Assembly: GCA_021325375.1 (NCBI GenBank)
Contig: JAJPHG010000024.1
Span: 124,001 to 188,000, forward strand
Origin: Alphaproteobacteria bacterium
Lineage (GTDB): Bacteria > Pseudomonadota > Alphaproteobacteria > Micropepsales > Micropepsaceae
Length of the DNA stretch: 64,000 nt
Direction of reading: 5' to 3'
Below the pieces are notes generated by a model that did no database searches, was not told the DNA's origin, and saw only the letters and a program-made list of their open reading frames with translations. Below are positions 31,474 to 40,155 of this stretch, one piece after another (position 1 is the first letter of the stretch; each line of letters starts with the position of its first letter). The position numbers and the translations under genes are program-made.

Positions 31474-32137
31474 GGTGGTGAAGCCTGCCCATAATTTTCT
31501 GAGACTTCTTCGCCCCAAGCCGCGCAAGCTATCCAGGCGAGTTCCAAAGACGTATGCCAAAAAGGTCAAAAAGTATAGCGCGCAGGCTGGCGTGATCCTT
31601 TGGGCATGGAACCGCATTCATGCGGCCTTCGCAGAATGTTTTGTCGAGATTGTTGATCCCAAAGACCCGAATGTCGGGCTGGCGATTTGGCGCGCGATCA
31701 AGGCCGATACCGGCCAGCGCGACATGCTGAAAGAATCACTCACAGTCCGAAAGGGGATCAATCCCAGAGTATCGAAGGCTCTAGCATGGCTGCTCAAGAT
31801 CGTTGGGGACCTTTCTCAGCACAGGAATGATATTGCTCACACGCCCATGACAATGACCGGAGCGCTTTCGGGCTTCGTCTTCGAACCTGACCCGTTCTCG
31901 GGAGACCCAAAGAAAGTGGCGCGACTTTCTAGGGCAGATCGTGAGGCGTTTCACAAAGCTCTAGCAGGCGACCTTATCGTTCTGTCTTCCTACGCGACGG
32001 TGTTGGCAATGGTTCTACGTAGCCCGGGGCTGCTCGGGTCATTGCCTCGAAGACCGCAACTGCAGTCGCTTCCACGCTCGAATCCCCCACGCGGTAGTCG
32101 TCCAAATAAACATCGGCGGCCTCAATCCCGGCCTTGA
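31472..32137 (+). CDS. Passenger: HEPN-like protein with RNDIAH motif
   Basis: 221 residues from the ATG at 31472, preceded by TGGAGG six bases upstream. Mostly helical. Near residue 118 it has SQHRNDIAHTP, which fits the R-x4-6-H motif of HEPN ribonuclease domains (R118, H123). HEPN proteins often act as toxins or anti-phage nucleases. From about residue 190 the sequence turns Pro/Arg-rich and overlaps a minus-strand ORF (31974-32204), so the original C-terminus may have been lost. HEPN assignment is by motif and helical context only. Confidence 0.55.
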   Translation: MVVKPAHNFLRLLRPKPRKLSRRVPKTYAKKVKKYSAQAGVILWAWNRIHAAFAECFVEIVDPKDPNVGLAIWRAIKADTGQRDMLKESLTVRKGINPRVSKALAWLLKIVGDLSQHRNDIAHTPMTMTGALSGFVFEPDPFSGDPKKVARLSRADREAFHKALAGDLIVLSSYATVLAMVLRSPGLLGSLPRRPQLQSLPRSNPPRGSRPNKHRRPQSRP

Positions 32138-32204
32138 GCATGCCTGGCGTGATCTTGATCTTAGCTCTTCCCACAATTCTCTCCCTCATTTGAGGGAACT
32201 TCAC
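31974..32204 (-). CDS. Passenger: small hypothetical protein (76 aa)
   Basis: 76 residues containing KITPGMLKAGIEAADVYLDD and SSVEATAVAVFEAM, an acidic helical pattern seen in small phage-borne proteins. It starts just inside the right end of the transposon and overlaps the tail of the HEPN-like gene on the other strand by 164 nt. The overlap and the plausible composition suggest this ORF, not the tail opposite, is the older coding sequence there. Confidence 0.5.
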   Translation of the reverse strand: MKFPQMRERIVGRAKIKITPGMLKAGIEAADVYLDDYRVGDSSVEATAVAVFEAMTRAAPGYVEPLPTPSRRKTER

Positions 32205-32267
32205 CTAGCAACGGCCTGTCTTGCTATCACTAGCACTAGAGGCTACTATGTCAAGGTGATAATTCCC

Positions 32268-32461
32268 CCCTTGAGGGAGAGGAAGAAAAATCATGGGTTT
32301 GGGCTGAGCGTGAGCCGAAGACCAAGCCCTTGATTTTTCAGGTGAGGGGTGAGTCTGGCGGTCGCAAGCAATCTCCCCTCACCAGCAAAATCTAAGCGCT
32401 TAACTGCGCTGCGCTCCGTTAAGCGCAAGATTTTGCGTCCTCTCCCACAAGGGGAGAGGAA
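32268..32461. repeat. R2a: palindromic element split by the IS1595 insertion
   Basis: About 200 bp of the CCTCTCCCTTGAGGG family; its first 13 bp now lie left of the transposon at 29473-29485. Inner pairs include GGTGAGGGGTGAG / CTCCCCTCACC and CTTAACTGCGCTGCGCTCCGTTAAG. The sister copy at 35054 has the same order of segments. No gene lies in this gap. Confidence 0.88.
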
Positions 32462-32463
32462 AA

Positions 32464-33132
32464 CTACTCCCGCACCGTCACCCACTCGTCCAGCGGCGCG
32501 CGTTCGGTCGCGAGCGAATTGACCGGATGGCTCTCATCCGCGTGGCCGATGCCCATGCCGCAGAAGATCATCTCGTTCGCAGGGACCTCAAGATATTCGC
32601 GGATCACCGAATGCCACAGCGCCCACGCTTCCTGCGGGCAGGTGTGCAAGCCATGCTCGCGCGCGAGCAGCATGACGGTCTGCAGGAACATGCCGAGATC
32701 GGACCACTGGCCCTGCTGCATGATGCGGTCGATGGTGAAGATGACGCCCACCGGCGCGCCGAAGAACTCCCAATTGCCGGAGAAGAATTTCAGCCGCGCC
32801 GGCTTGTCCTCGCGCGGGATCGCCATGGTCGCGTACATCGCCTCGCCGACGCGGAAGCGGCGCGTCTTGTAGGGCTCGGTCAGATCGAGCGGATAGATGT
32901 GATATTCCGGCCGCTCGCCCATGGGCCTGGTCTTGCGCGCCTCAGCCACGCGGCGCACGAGCTCGTCGCGCGCCTCGCCCAGCAGGACATAGGCGCGCCA
33001 GGGCTGCAGGTTGCCGCCCGACGGCGCGCGCGCGGCGAGTGCCAGGATGCTCTCGACCGTCGCGCGCGGCACCGGATCGGGCCTGAACGCGCGGATCGTC
33101 TTGCGTGAGGCGACCGCCTCGCTGACTTTCAT
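32464..33132 (-). CDS. Nitroreductase-family flavoprotein
   Basis: 222 residues. FMN-binding landmarks of the NfsA/Frm2-like nitroreductase fold are present: the N-terminal SRKTIRAFRPDPVPR, AARAPSGGNLQPWR, WSDLGMFLQTVMLLAREHGL and FCGMGIGHAD. It probably reduces quinones or nitro compounds with NAD(P)H. The C-terminus ends 3 bp from R2a. Confidence 0.88.
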   Translation of the reverse strand: MKVSEAVASRKTIRAFRPDPVPRATVESILALAARAPSGGNLQPWRAYVLLGEARDELVRRVAEARKTRPMGERPEYHIYPLDLTEPYKTRRFRVGEAMYATMAIPREDKPARLKFFSGNWEFFGAPVGVIFTIDRIMQQGQWSDLGMFLQTVMLLAREHGLHTCPQEAWALWHSVIREYLEVPANEMIFCGMGIGHADESHPVNSLATERAPLDEWVTVRE

Positions 33133-33200
33133 GGTGACACTCCGACAAATAGCAATGCGCCATGAAGGCAGGAGGGCCGACCTGCGTCAACAACTCCAAT

Positions 33201-33379
33201 TGTCATGGCCCGCGAATGCGGGCCACCCAGGTGACACGGCCTCGCTTCGCAAAGATAAGGCACGCGGAGACGCGGAGTGCGCGGAGAAGAAGAAAACTTC
33301 TGCGTTCTCCGCGTCTCCGCGTGATTCATTCTGAGCCCGCAGAACCCAACTGGGTGGCCCGCATTCGCGGGCCATGACA
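33201..33379. repeat. R3b nested palindrome
   Basis: 179 bp, in the 267-bp gap between the nitroreductase and the DUF2793 gene. Outer arms TGTCATGGCCCGCGAATGC are intact; the inner palindrome is ACGCGGAGACGCGGAG / CTCCGCGTCTCCGCGTG. It is inverted relative to R3a, as judged by the unique GCAGAACCCAACTGGG segment being on its right side. Confidence 0.92.
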
Positions 33380-33399
33380 ATCGGGTTCGGGAGGTTGAC

Positions 33400-35022
33400 T
33401 CATTTCTGGAACCACAAAGCTGCCGTCCCGTCATAGATGAAGTCGGTGCTCGTATTGTCGGCGACGTTGGCGATCAGGGTCGTGCCGTCGGCTTGATAGA
33501 CGGCGCGGTTGTGGCCGCCGCTCGCGCCTCTGCGGCTGACATCGACCTTGTGGCCATCAGTGACGTTCGTCGTGGACAGGACGAGCTTGCGGTCGGCGGT
33601 CAGAGAGGCGCCGTCGCGCACGATGCGGCCGTCGGCGCGCGGGGTGTAGGTCGCATCCGCGTCGGCGGTGAGCTTCTTCACGGCGGCCTGTCCGGCATGG
33701 CGGTACGCGCTGCCGGTGTCGACCGCGACCTCGCCCGCGCCGCCCTGCGCGTCGGAGTGATGGAAGAGCGCGCCCGCGGCGGACGGCGCGACCGCGCCCG
33801 CGATCGTGGTCGAGCGCAGCCGGAGCGCGCGGTTCTTGTCGATCACCGGATTGGCCCCGAACAGCGACAGCCCGCTCTCATTGTCGAAGCGCGCGACTTC
33901 GGAGAGCGTGGCCGAGCCCACCGGACAGGCGAAGAGGCGGATCTGCATGCCCGCATGGCTCGAATCCAGCGTCGCGGTCTCGGTCACCACGCCCTGGATG
34001 CGCGCGCCGTTGGAGAAGCCGCTGCCCGACGCGCCCGTATAGGGCTGCCAGTTGAGGTTGCCGATCGTGTCGCCGTTGACCGCGACCGACGGGCTCGCGA
34101 TCGTGCCGTGGCCGCGGCGCATCGTGTAGGCAGACGCGGTTCCGGCCGAGGCGTTGTAGGTCTCGGCCTGGTTGTTGGCCGTGCCCTCCGATTGCACGTT
34201 GAGCTGGTTGCTCGCGCCGCCCGCAAGGCTCAAGCGCAGGAAGCCGGTCGCGAGATAGCCGGCCTGTGCGCCCGCGACCGAGAAGCCGATTCCCGAATTC
34301 GTCGAGTCGTAGAAAAGCCCGTAATTGCTGTTCAAGGCGAGCGCCGGCGACGCGGCCGAGCCGTTCGCGAGCTTCATACCCGTGGCCAAGGCGAGCGCGC
34401 CGCTGGTCTTGTCGATCACGACCGCGTCGGTCCAGCTCGATCCGTCGGGCGAGACCTTGGCGTGGAAATTGTCGTCGCCGCAGAGCCCGAACTCGGCGCG
34501 GCCGGAATAGTTCGTCTGATAGAGCAGCGAGGCGGTGTCCGAGGCCGCGTGCTTGTTGATCTTGGCCTGCACCGTGGCGCCGATGTTGTCGAACAGCACG
34601 GCCTGCGACTTCACCGCGAGCTTGTTGGTCGAATCCGCCGTCGTGTTGATGCCCAGAACGCTGAGATTCTCGAAGGTGAGAAGGCTGGTGAGATCGGCCC
34701 AGGACGAGCCCGTATAGACCACGAAGATGCTCTCGTCGGCGACATAGGCCATGAGGCCCGCGAAGGGCTGTGTGAAGCGCCATGCGCCGTCGAGCGCGTA
34801 GGCGATGTTGCCGTCCTGCCCGGTCCAGTCGCCGCTCGCGGTGGCTTTCACCAGATAGGTATCGCCGTCCGCGGGCGTGGACGGCGGCGCGGTCAGATCG
34901 CGGTCGAGGAAGCGCGCGCAGGAAAGCGCGTCGAGCTGCAGCAGCGCCTCGTTATGGGTGACGTGCTTCTGCGCCTGCGCGGCGGCAAGCAGCGGCAACC
35001 CGCTGCGTGGGGTAGTGGACAT
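33400..35022 (-). CDS. DUF2793 tail-associated protein at the end of the GTA cluster
   Basis: 540 residues. The N-terminal 100 residues are a DUF2793 module (GLPLLAAAQAQKHVTHNEAL, DGDTYLVKATASGDWTGQDG). The rest is a Gly/Ser/Thr-rich fibre-like region. Such proteins often close alphaproteobacterial GTA and prophage tail clusters and may be a fibre or spike that contacts the recipient. It follows gp15 across R2b on the same strand. Confidence 0.8.
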   Translation of the reverse strand: MSTTPRSGLPLLAAAQAQKHVTHNEALLQLDALSCARFLDRDLTAPPSTPADGDTYLVKATASGDWTGQDGNIAYALDGAWRFTQPFAGLMAYVADESIFVVYTGSSWADLTSLLTFENLSVLGINTTADSTNKLAVKSQAVLFDNIGATVQAKINKHAASDTASLLYQTNYSGRAEFGLCGDDNFHAKVSPDGSSWTDAVVIDKTSGALALATGMKLANGSAASPALALNSNYGLFYDSTNSGIGFSVAGAQAGYLATGFLRLSLAGGASNQLNVQSEGTANNQAETYNASAGTASAYTMRRGHGTIASPSVAVNGDTIGNLNWQPYTGASGSGFSNGARIQGVVTETATLDSSHAGMQIRLFACPVGSATLSEVARFDNESGLSLFGANPVIDKNRALRLRSTTIAGAVAPSAAGALFHHSDAQGGAGEVAVDTGSAYRHAGQAAVKKLTADADATYTPRADGRIVRDGASLTADRKLVLSTTNVTDGHKVDVSRRGASGGHNRAVYQADGTTLIANVADNTSTDFIYDGTAALWFQK

Positions 35023-35053
35023 TTCGATTTTCTCCGGATGTCGAACGAGATGT

Positions 35054-35250
35054 CCTCTCCCCTTGAGGGAGAGGAAGAAAAATCATGGGTTTGGGCCGAG
35101 CGAAGCGAAGACCAAGCCCTTGATTTTTCAGGTGAGGGGTGAGTCCGGCCGAGCGAAAAACTCACCCCTCACCAGCGAAATCTAAGCACTTAGCTGCGCT
35201 GCGCTCCGCTAAGTGCAAGATTTCGCGTCCTCTCCCTCAAGGGGAGAGGA
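35054..35250. repeat. R2b palindromic element
   Basis: About 197 bp with arms CCTCTCCCCTTGAGGGAGAGG and CCTCTCCCTCAAGGGGAGAGG and inner pairs GGTGAGGGGTGAG / CTCACCCCTCACC. It fills the gap between gp15 and the DUF2793 gene. Its right arm encodes the last residues (FLSP) and the TGA of gp15. Confidence 0.9.
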
Positions 35251-38200
35251 AGATCTCCGCCGTCTCGCCCACGCCGCGGCCATAGGTGGCGGAGAGCTGG
35301 TAGACGGTGAAGCGGAACGGGGATGGAAGGCCCGAGGGGAAATCGCTCGCGATATCGCTGCTGGAATAGGTGAGCGTGGGAGATATCACGCTCAGTGTAC
35401 GGATCACCGTGCCGCCGCCGTCGAGGATCTCGACGTCGTAAGCCTCTGCGTCCTCGGCCAGCGGCACGTCGGTCTGGTCCCAGCTGTCGCCGCCGATGCG
35501 CGTGCGGCGGATCCAGGAGAGCGCGAGGTCGCCGCCCTGCCACACCGCGCGCGGATGCACCGGCGACAAGGGCCGCAAGCCCAGCCCTGCGAATTGCAGC
35601 GCAGCACCCTGATAGGCGGGGTCCGAGATCGCCTTGCCCTGCGGCCCCCAGAGATAGTTGAAGGCGAGCGCGTATTCGTCCTGTTTGAGCGAAAGCTGCG
35701 CCGGCGCGCGGTCGAGAAGCACCACGCGCGCGCCCGCGGCGACGGGATTGCGCATCGCGCTCTCGGTCCCCGCCTGGCCGCGCAGCAGCCGCGTCAGGGT
35801 CCAGCATTTGGGCGCGGTGAGCATGGCCGAGGTGTATTGCAGCACCTCCCATTGCCCGTCTGCGTTCTCGATCGCCAGCGCGTTGGCGCCGCCGAGCACC
35901 GACAGATCGTCGAGCGAGGCGCAGGCGCCGTTGACGAGGCGTATCGACAGCGCGTTCGCCTCGTCCCAGCGCCACGCGGGACCCGAGGAGAAATCCGCGA
36001 TCGTCTCACCGATGCTTGCGGCCAATGTGAGCTGCGTGTCCAGCACGTAGTTGGAATCGCCCGCGCTCTTGAGCACCATCACCGCGCCCGGCCAGGGATT
36101 GGCGAAGGCGCACACATGCGGCGCCCACGGCACCTCGTTGCCGGTCAGCAGCGGCAGGTCGAGGAACTCGACCAGGGCGCGGCCGGGCCCGCCGCCCGCG
36201 CCCTGGCCGGCGCCGGGCGAGCGCATCGGCCCGGTGATCGGTTCGTATACGGAGGGATCGGTCGCCACCGCGTCGATCTTGCGTGGCCCCGCGTCGTCGA
36301 TGCCGCCCAGACGCAGCCGCCGCGCGCGCCCGCCCGCGGTGAGCCAGACCTCGTCGGTGGGATCGAGCGCGAGCGCCGACGGCGGCAGCGAGAAGGTCGC
36401 GGTCTCGCGCATCACCCAGGCGTCCATGAGCAGGCTCTGGCCGATGCCGATCGCCTGGCCCTGGTCGAGAACGATGGGCAGGCTGGAGCTCGCGACGCGG
36501 TCGGACGAGCCGACGAGCCTTCGCGCTTCCGCCACCGCCTGGCGATAATCCGCGTCGGCGTCGATATAGGTGATGCGCGAGCCGACCGGCAGGTCGGTCT
36601 CCTGGGCGCGTTCGAGCGAGAAGCCGAAGGACGGATCGCCGTCCGGGATGACGAGATCGCTCTCGCCGTACGAGGACGGGTTGGGCCGCCCGCGCATCAC
36701 GAAGCGGATCAGGCCCTGGCTCTCCACGCCGTCGAAATGATAGGCGAGGCCGAGCGGCGCGATGGCGTCGCGCGGGCTCATCGTGTCGGTGACCGCGAAG
36801 CCTGTGACGAGTCCGGAGAGGTTCGCTGTGTCGGCGTCGGTGAACGCCGCGTCCGCGCACAGCGCGCTCACGAGATCGGAAAGCGTCACCGCGCCCAGCC
36901 TTCCGTTCAGCCAATGGCCGAACTGATAGTCCGCCGCGTCGCCCCACACGTTTGCGAGCGCGGGAAAGAACGGGAACGGCCGCGCGTCCCAGCACCAGGC
37001 GAAGATGCGCGTCGTGTCGACCATGCGCACGCCGCCGACCGTGGGGTTGTTGCCGGCGCCGCTCCAGAAATCCAGATGCGCCTGAAGGAACACACGTTGC
37101 ATCAGGTCGTCGCGCTCGCCGTCCGAGTAGTAGGGAAGCGCGCTCTCCGACGATTTGGGATCGAAGAAGACGTTTGGACGGTTGGCGCCCTTGTCGATCG
37201 CCGGACAGCCGAGCTCGCACAGCCAGATCGGCTTGGACTGCGGCACCCACGCGGTGGGCGTAGCACTTTCATGCCCGTCGGGGCGGTCATAATGCGCGTT
37301 CGACCACCAGTTCCAGAAATCCTTCGCCCGCCACACCCAGGGCTTGCCGAGACCGTCGGTGATCGGCGTGCGCGCCTGCGCGTCGCGGTCGGCGTCGCTT
37401 GCATAATACCAGTCGTAATTCTCGCCGCCGCGGATGTTGGCGGTGAGATACGCGGGATCGTAGATCGAGGTCGGCCCGTGCACCGCGTCGTAGTCGAGAC
37501 CCGCCGTCCCGTCGCGCCAATCCGCGAGCGGCAGATAGTTGTCGACGCCGACGAAATCGATGTTCGCGTCGGACCACAAAGGATCGAGATTGAACAGCAG
37601 CGCGCCCGCCGCGTCGCCGGTCTGGTGGTTGTTGTATTCCGACCAGTCCGCCGCATAGCCGATCTTCGTGCCGCTTCCCAGGATCGCGCGCACGTCTGCC
37701 GCGAGCGTCTTGAGCGCCGCGACCGCGGGATAGGTCGTGGCGCTGTCGCGCACGCGCGTCAGCCCGCGCAGCTCCGAGCCGATGAGGAACGCGTCGACGC
37801 CGCCCGCGGCCTCAGCCAACAGCGCGTAGTGCAGCACCATGCGCCGATAGCCCCAATCCGCGCCGCCGGTCCAGGCGACCGTCGTTCCGTCCACGGAGAA
37901 ATCGCCCGAGGTCGCGCTGCCGAAGAATGCGTCGACCTGCGTGGCCGCCGCCGACGTCTTGTCCGGCGATCCGCTCACGCCCGGCGCCGGATCGCAGGTG
38001 ATGCGTCCGCGCCAGGGATAGGCGCCCTGCCCGCTCGCGCCGGTATACGGGTCCTCGAGCGTGTTGCCGCTCGCGATATCCAGGAACAGGAACGGGCAGA
38101 ACATGACGGCGAGGCCGCGCGTCTTCAGGTTCGCGATCGCCTCCACCACGCTCGCGTCCGACGGCGTGCCGCCGTAAGCCGGAACGCCGTTCACCTGGCT

Positions 38201-39193
38201 GACCAGATGCGCGGACGGGCGCAGCACCCCGTCGACGCTCCAGGTCTGCGGATAGGTGTCCTTCGTCGCGGTCTCCACGCCGGGCATGATCTGGCACGAC
38301 GCGCAACGCAGATCGCCGCCGAACCAGCCCACGACGAGAGACACCGCGCCCAAATTCGGCGCCAGCGCCTGCAACTCGTCGAGCGAGGCGTCGATGTCGG
38401 CCTCGCTCGCGGAATTGTGCGCGTTCTGCACCAGCGTCGTTCCGTCGCCGTCATCGGCGGTGATCACCGTGCTCGCATAGACGAACTCGCCCGCGCCCGG
38501 GATCAGCGCCACGCCGGCAAGCGTGTTCTCCAAAGACTGCGGATCGGCGGCCGAGAGGCTGCGGATCACCTCGAACTGCAATTGCGGGATGCGGTTGCCG
38601 AACTGCGCCAGAGGCATGTCCTCGAAGACGATGTAGCAAAGGCCGCGATAGGCGGGCGTGTTGCCGTCGCCCTCGATGTCCTCGATGCCCGGATCGAAGC
38701 CCTGCGCCTCGTCGCCGGGATAAAACCGCGTGGTGAAGGCGCCAAGGTCGATCAGATTGCCGTCGGCCCACACGCGCCCGATCTTGGTGACGACGCCGGC
38801 GCAAAGCCCCACCGCGAAGGAGATCGAATAGGCATAGTCGGTCTCGGTGACGGTGGTCCCGCCGCCGCCCTTGCCGCCGCCGCTCGTGGTGGTGGTCTGC
38901 GTCTCCTTATAGCGCGTCGCCCACAGAAGCTGTCCCGCGACGCGCAGCCGTCCGAAGACGCGCGGGATGGGCGCGCCTTCGGTCGAGGCCTGGATGTTGA
39001 CGTCGCTCAGGCGCGGGCCGCTGCGGCGGATATTGGTGCCCGGCATCAGCGCGCTGTCGATCTCCGCGCCGATCAGCGTGCCGATCGCGCCCCCAATCTG
39101 CGCGCCGGTGATCGTCGCGCCGAACAGCGAGAAGCCGTCGAACAACGCCGAGCCGATCGCGGACCCCGCGATGCTCAGGACAAGGGATGCCAT
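35237..39193 (-). CDS. GTA gp15-like megatron (baseplate/host-specificity protein)
   Basis: 1318 residues, the usual size. N-terminal hydrophobic and tail-hub segment (PRVFGRLRVAGQLLWATRY). From about residue 280 to 780 it carries a TIM-barrel glycoside-hydrolase-like domain (FLIGSELRGLTRVRD, VDNYLPLADWRDG, IWLCELGCPAIDKG). The C-terminal phage-tail domains end in a fibronectin-like region. In the R. capsulatus GTA this protein forms the tip of the tail and helps cross the envelope of the recipient. The stop lies in R2b. The 1654-residue open frame opposite it is an artefact of high GC. Confidence 0.92.
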   Translation of the reverse strand: MASLVLSIAGSAIGSALFDGFSLFGATITGAQIGGAIGTLIGAEIDSALMPGTNIRRSGPRLSDVNIQASTEGAPIPRVFGRLRVAGQLLWATRYKETQTTTTSGGGKGGGGTTVTETDYAYSISFAVGLCAGVVTKIGRVWADGNLIDLGAFTTRFYPGDEAQGFDPGIEDIEGDGNTPAYRGLCYIVFEDMPLAQFGNRIPQLQFEVIRSLSAADPQSLENTLAGVALIPGAGEFVYASTVITADDGDGTTLVQNAHNSASEADIDASLDELQALAPNLGAVSLVVGWFGGDLRCASCQIMPGVETATKDTYPQTWSVDGVLRPSAHLVSQVNGVPAYGGTPSDASVVEAIANLKTRGLAVMFCPFLFLDIASGNTLEDPYTGASGQGAYPWRGRITCDPAPGVSGSPDKTSAAATQVDAFFGSATSGDFSVDGTTVAWTGGADWGYRRMVLHYALLAEAAGGVDAFLIGSELRGLTRVRDSATTYPAVAALKTLAADVRAILGSGTKIGYAADWSEYNNHQTGDAAGALLFNLDPLWSDANIDFVGVDNYLPLADWRDGTAGLDYDAVHGPTSIYDPAYLTANIRGGENYDWYYASDADRDAQARTPITDGLGKPWVWRAKDFWNWWSNAHYDRPDGHESATPTAWVPQSKPIWLCELGCPAIDKGANRPNVFFDPKSSESALPYYSDGERDDLMQRVFLQAHLDFWSGAGNNPTVGGVRMVDTTRIFAWCWDARPFPFFPALANVWGDAADYQFGHWLNGRLGAVTLSDLVSALCADAAFTDADTANLSGLVTGFAVTDTMSPRDAIAPLGLAYHFDGVESQGLIRFVMRGRPNPSSYGESDLVIPDGDPSFGFSLERAQETDLPVGSRITYIDADADYRQAVAEARRLVGSSDRVASSSLPIVLDQGQAIGIGQSLLMDAWVMRETATFSLPPSALALDPTDEVWLTAGGRARRLRLGGIDDAGPRKIDAVATDPSVYEPITGPMRSPGAGQGAGGGPGRALVEFLDLPLLTGNEVPWAPHVCAFANPWPGAVMVLKSAGDSNYVLDTQLTLAASIGETIADFSSGPAWRWDEANALSIRLVNGACASLDDLSVLGGANALAIENADGQWEVLQYTSAMLTAPKCWTLTRLLRGQAGTESAMRNPVAAGARVVLLDRAPAQLSLKQDEYALAFNYLWGPQGKAISDPAYQGAALQFAGLGLRPLSPVHPRAVWQGGDLALSWIRRTRIGGDSWDQTDVPLAEDAEAYDVEILDGGGTVIRTLSVISPTLTYSSSDIASDFPSGLPSPFRFTVYQLSATYGRGVGETAEIFLSP

Positions 39194-39202
39194 GATGTTT
39201 TC

Positions 39203-40147
39203 CTAGGGCGTCACGCCGTATTTGGCGTATTCGTCCGCGATGCCGGCGTCGATCGCCTTGGCAGCGGCGACATCGGCGTCGCCGCCGGCGATGTCGCCGC
39301 TTTTTCGCTTCGCGACGCCGCGCATGAACAGCGAAGAGGGATAGGCGGATTTCTTGTCCAGCGCGACGTCATAGTCGGCGATGGCACTCTTGTAGTCGGC
39401 CATGCGGAAATAGACGAACCCGCGCGAGTCGAAGACCTCCGCGGTGGTATCGGTCTTCATCGCCTCGTTGCAGTCGGCAAGCGCGCCGGCGAGATCGCCA
39501 CCACGCGGCTTCGCGCGTTCGAAGCAGCGATTGTTGTAGTACGCGGCTTGGGGCTTCAGCGCGATGGCCTTGTCGAAATCCGCGATCGCGAGAGCGGTTT
39601 GGCCCATCTGCGCGTGGAGATTTCCGCGCGCGTTGTATGCCATCGCCAAATCTGGTTCGAGCTTGACCGCCGCATCCAACTCGGAAAGCGCGGCATCGAA
39701 CGTGCCTTGCGCCGCCAGGATCTTGCCACGCAGGAGATGCGCGGGGGCGAAATTCGGCTTCAAGCGCAGCACGTGCTCCGCGTCCGCGAGCGCCTCTTTC
39801 TGATGTCCGAGGTGCATATAGCCGTCACCACGCCCCATAAGCGCAGGCCAATTGTCCGGATCCGCGATCAGGGCCTGGCTGAAGCAATCCATCGCGGGAT
39901 TGAGCCGCCCTGCTTCGATATAGGCGACGCCCAGATCGAAGAGCAGCGCGAGCCGCTCTTTGGGATCTTTTTCGACCTGCAACGCCGCGCTGCACTGACG
40001 GATCTGCGTATCGGTATCCAACTTGGGATCGGTGCAAAACCGCTCCTCCGTACGCAATCCCAGCCAGTCCTGGGCCCGGGGATCGAGCGCAGAGGCGGGC
40101 GTCGCGGCCAGAACGGCAAAGCAGGCGACGAGCAGACGACGTTTCAT
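39203..40147 (-). CDS. Secreted TPR-repeat protein inside the GTA cluster
   Basis: 314 residues with a signal peptide (MKRRLLVACFAVLAATPASA). About seven tetratricopeptide units follow, e.g. NPAMDCFSQALIADPDNWPA, EALADAEHVLRLKPNFAPA and ALAIADFDKAIALKPQAA. It is not part of the standard GTA set. It sits between gp14 and gp15 with 8-9 nt gaps, so it is probably co-transcribed. It may be a cargo gene or an assembly aid in the periplasm. Confidence 0.8.
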   Translation of the reverse strand: MKRRLLVACFAVLAATPASALDPRAQDWLGLRTEERFCTDPKLDTDTQIRQCSAALQVEKDPKERLALLFDLGVAYIEAGRLNPAMDCFSQALIADPDNWPALMGRGDGYMHLGHQKEALADAEHVLRLKPNFAPAHLLRGKILAAQGTFDAALSELDAAVKLEPDLAMAYNARGNLHAQMGQTALAIADFDKAIALKPQAAYYNNRCFERAKPRGGDLAGALADCNEAMKTDTTAEVFDSRGFVYFRMADYKSAIADYDVALDKKSAYPSSLFMRGVAKRKSGDIAGGDADVAAAKAIDAGIADEYAKYGVTP

Positions 40148-40155
40148 GAGCCCTC

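Larger units (their letters stand above)
29486..32267. mobile_element. IS1595-family transposon with passenger genes (2782 bp)
   Basis: 24-bp terminal inverted repeats lie at 29486-29509 and 32244-32267 (starting GGGAATTATCACCTTGACAT), identical as read. They are flanked by an 8-bp direct repeat CCCTTGAG (29478-29485 and 32268-32275), the target duplication length known for IS1595. Inside are the transposase (29551-30507) and at least four other ORFs. The target was the outer arm of an R2 repeat: removing the element restores CCTCTCCCTTGAGGGAGAGG. Its GC content is visibly lower than that of the host genes. Confidence 0.93.
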
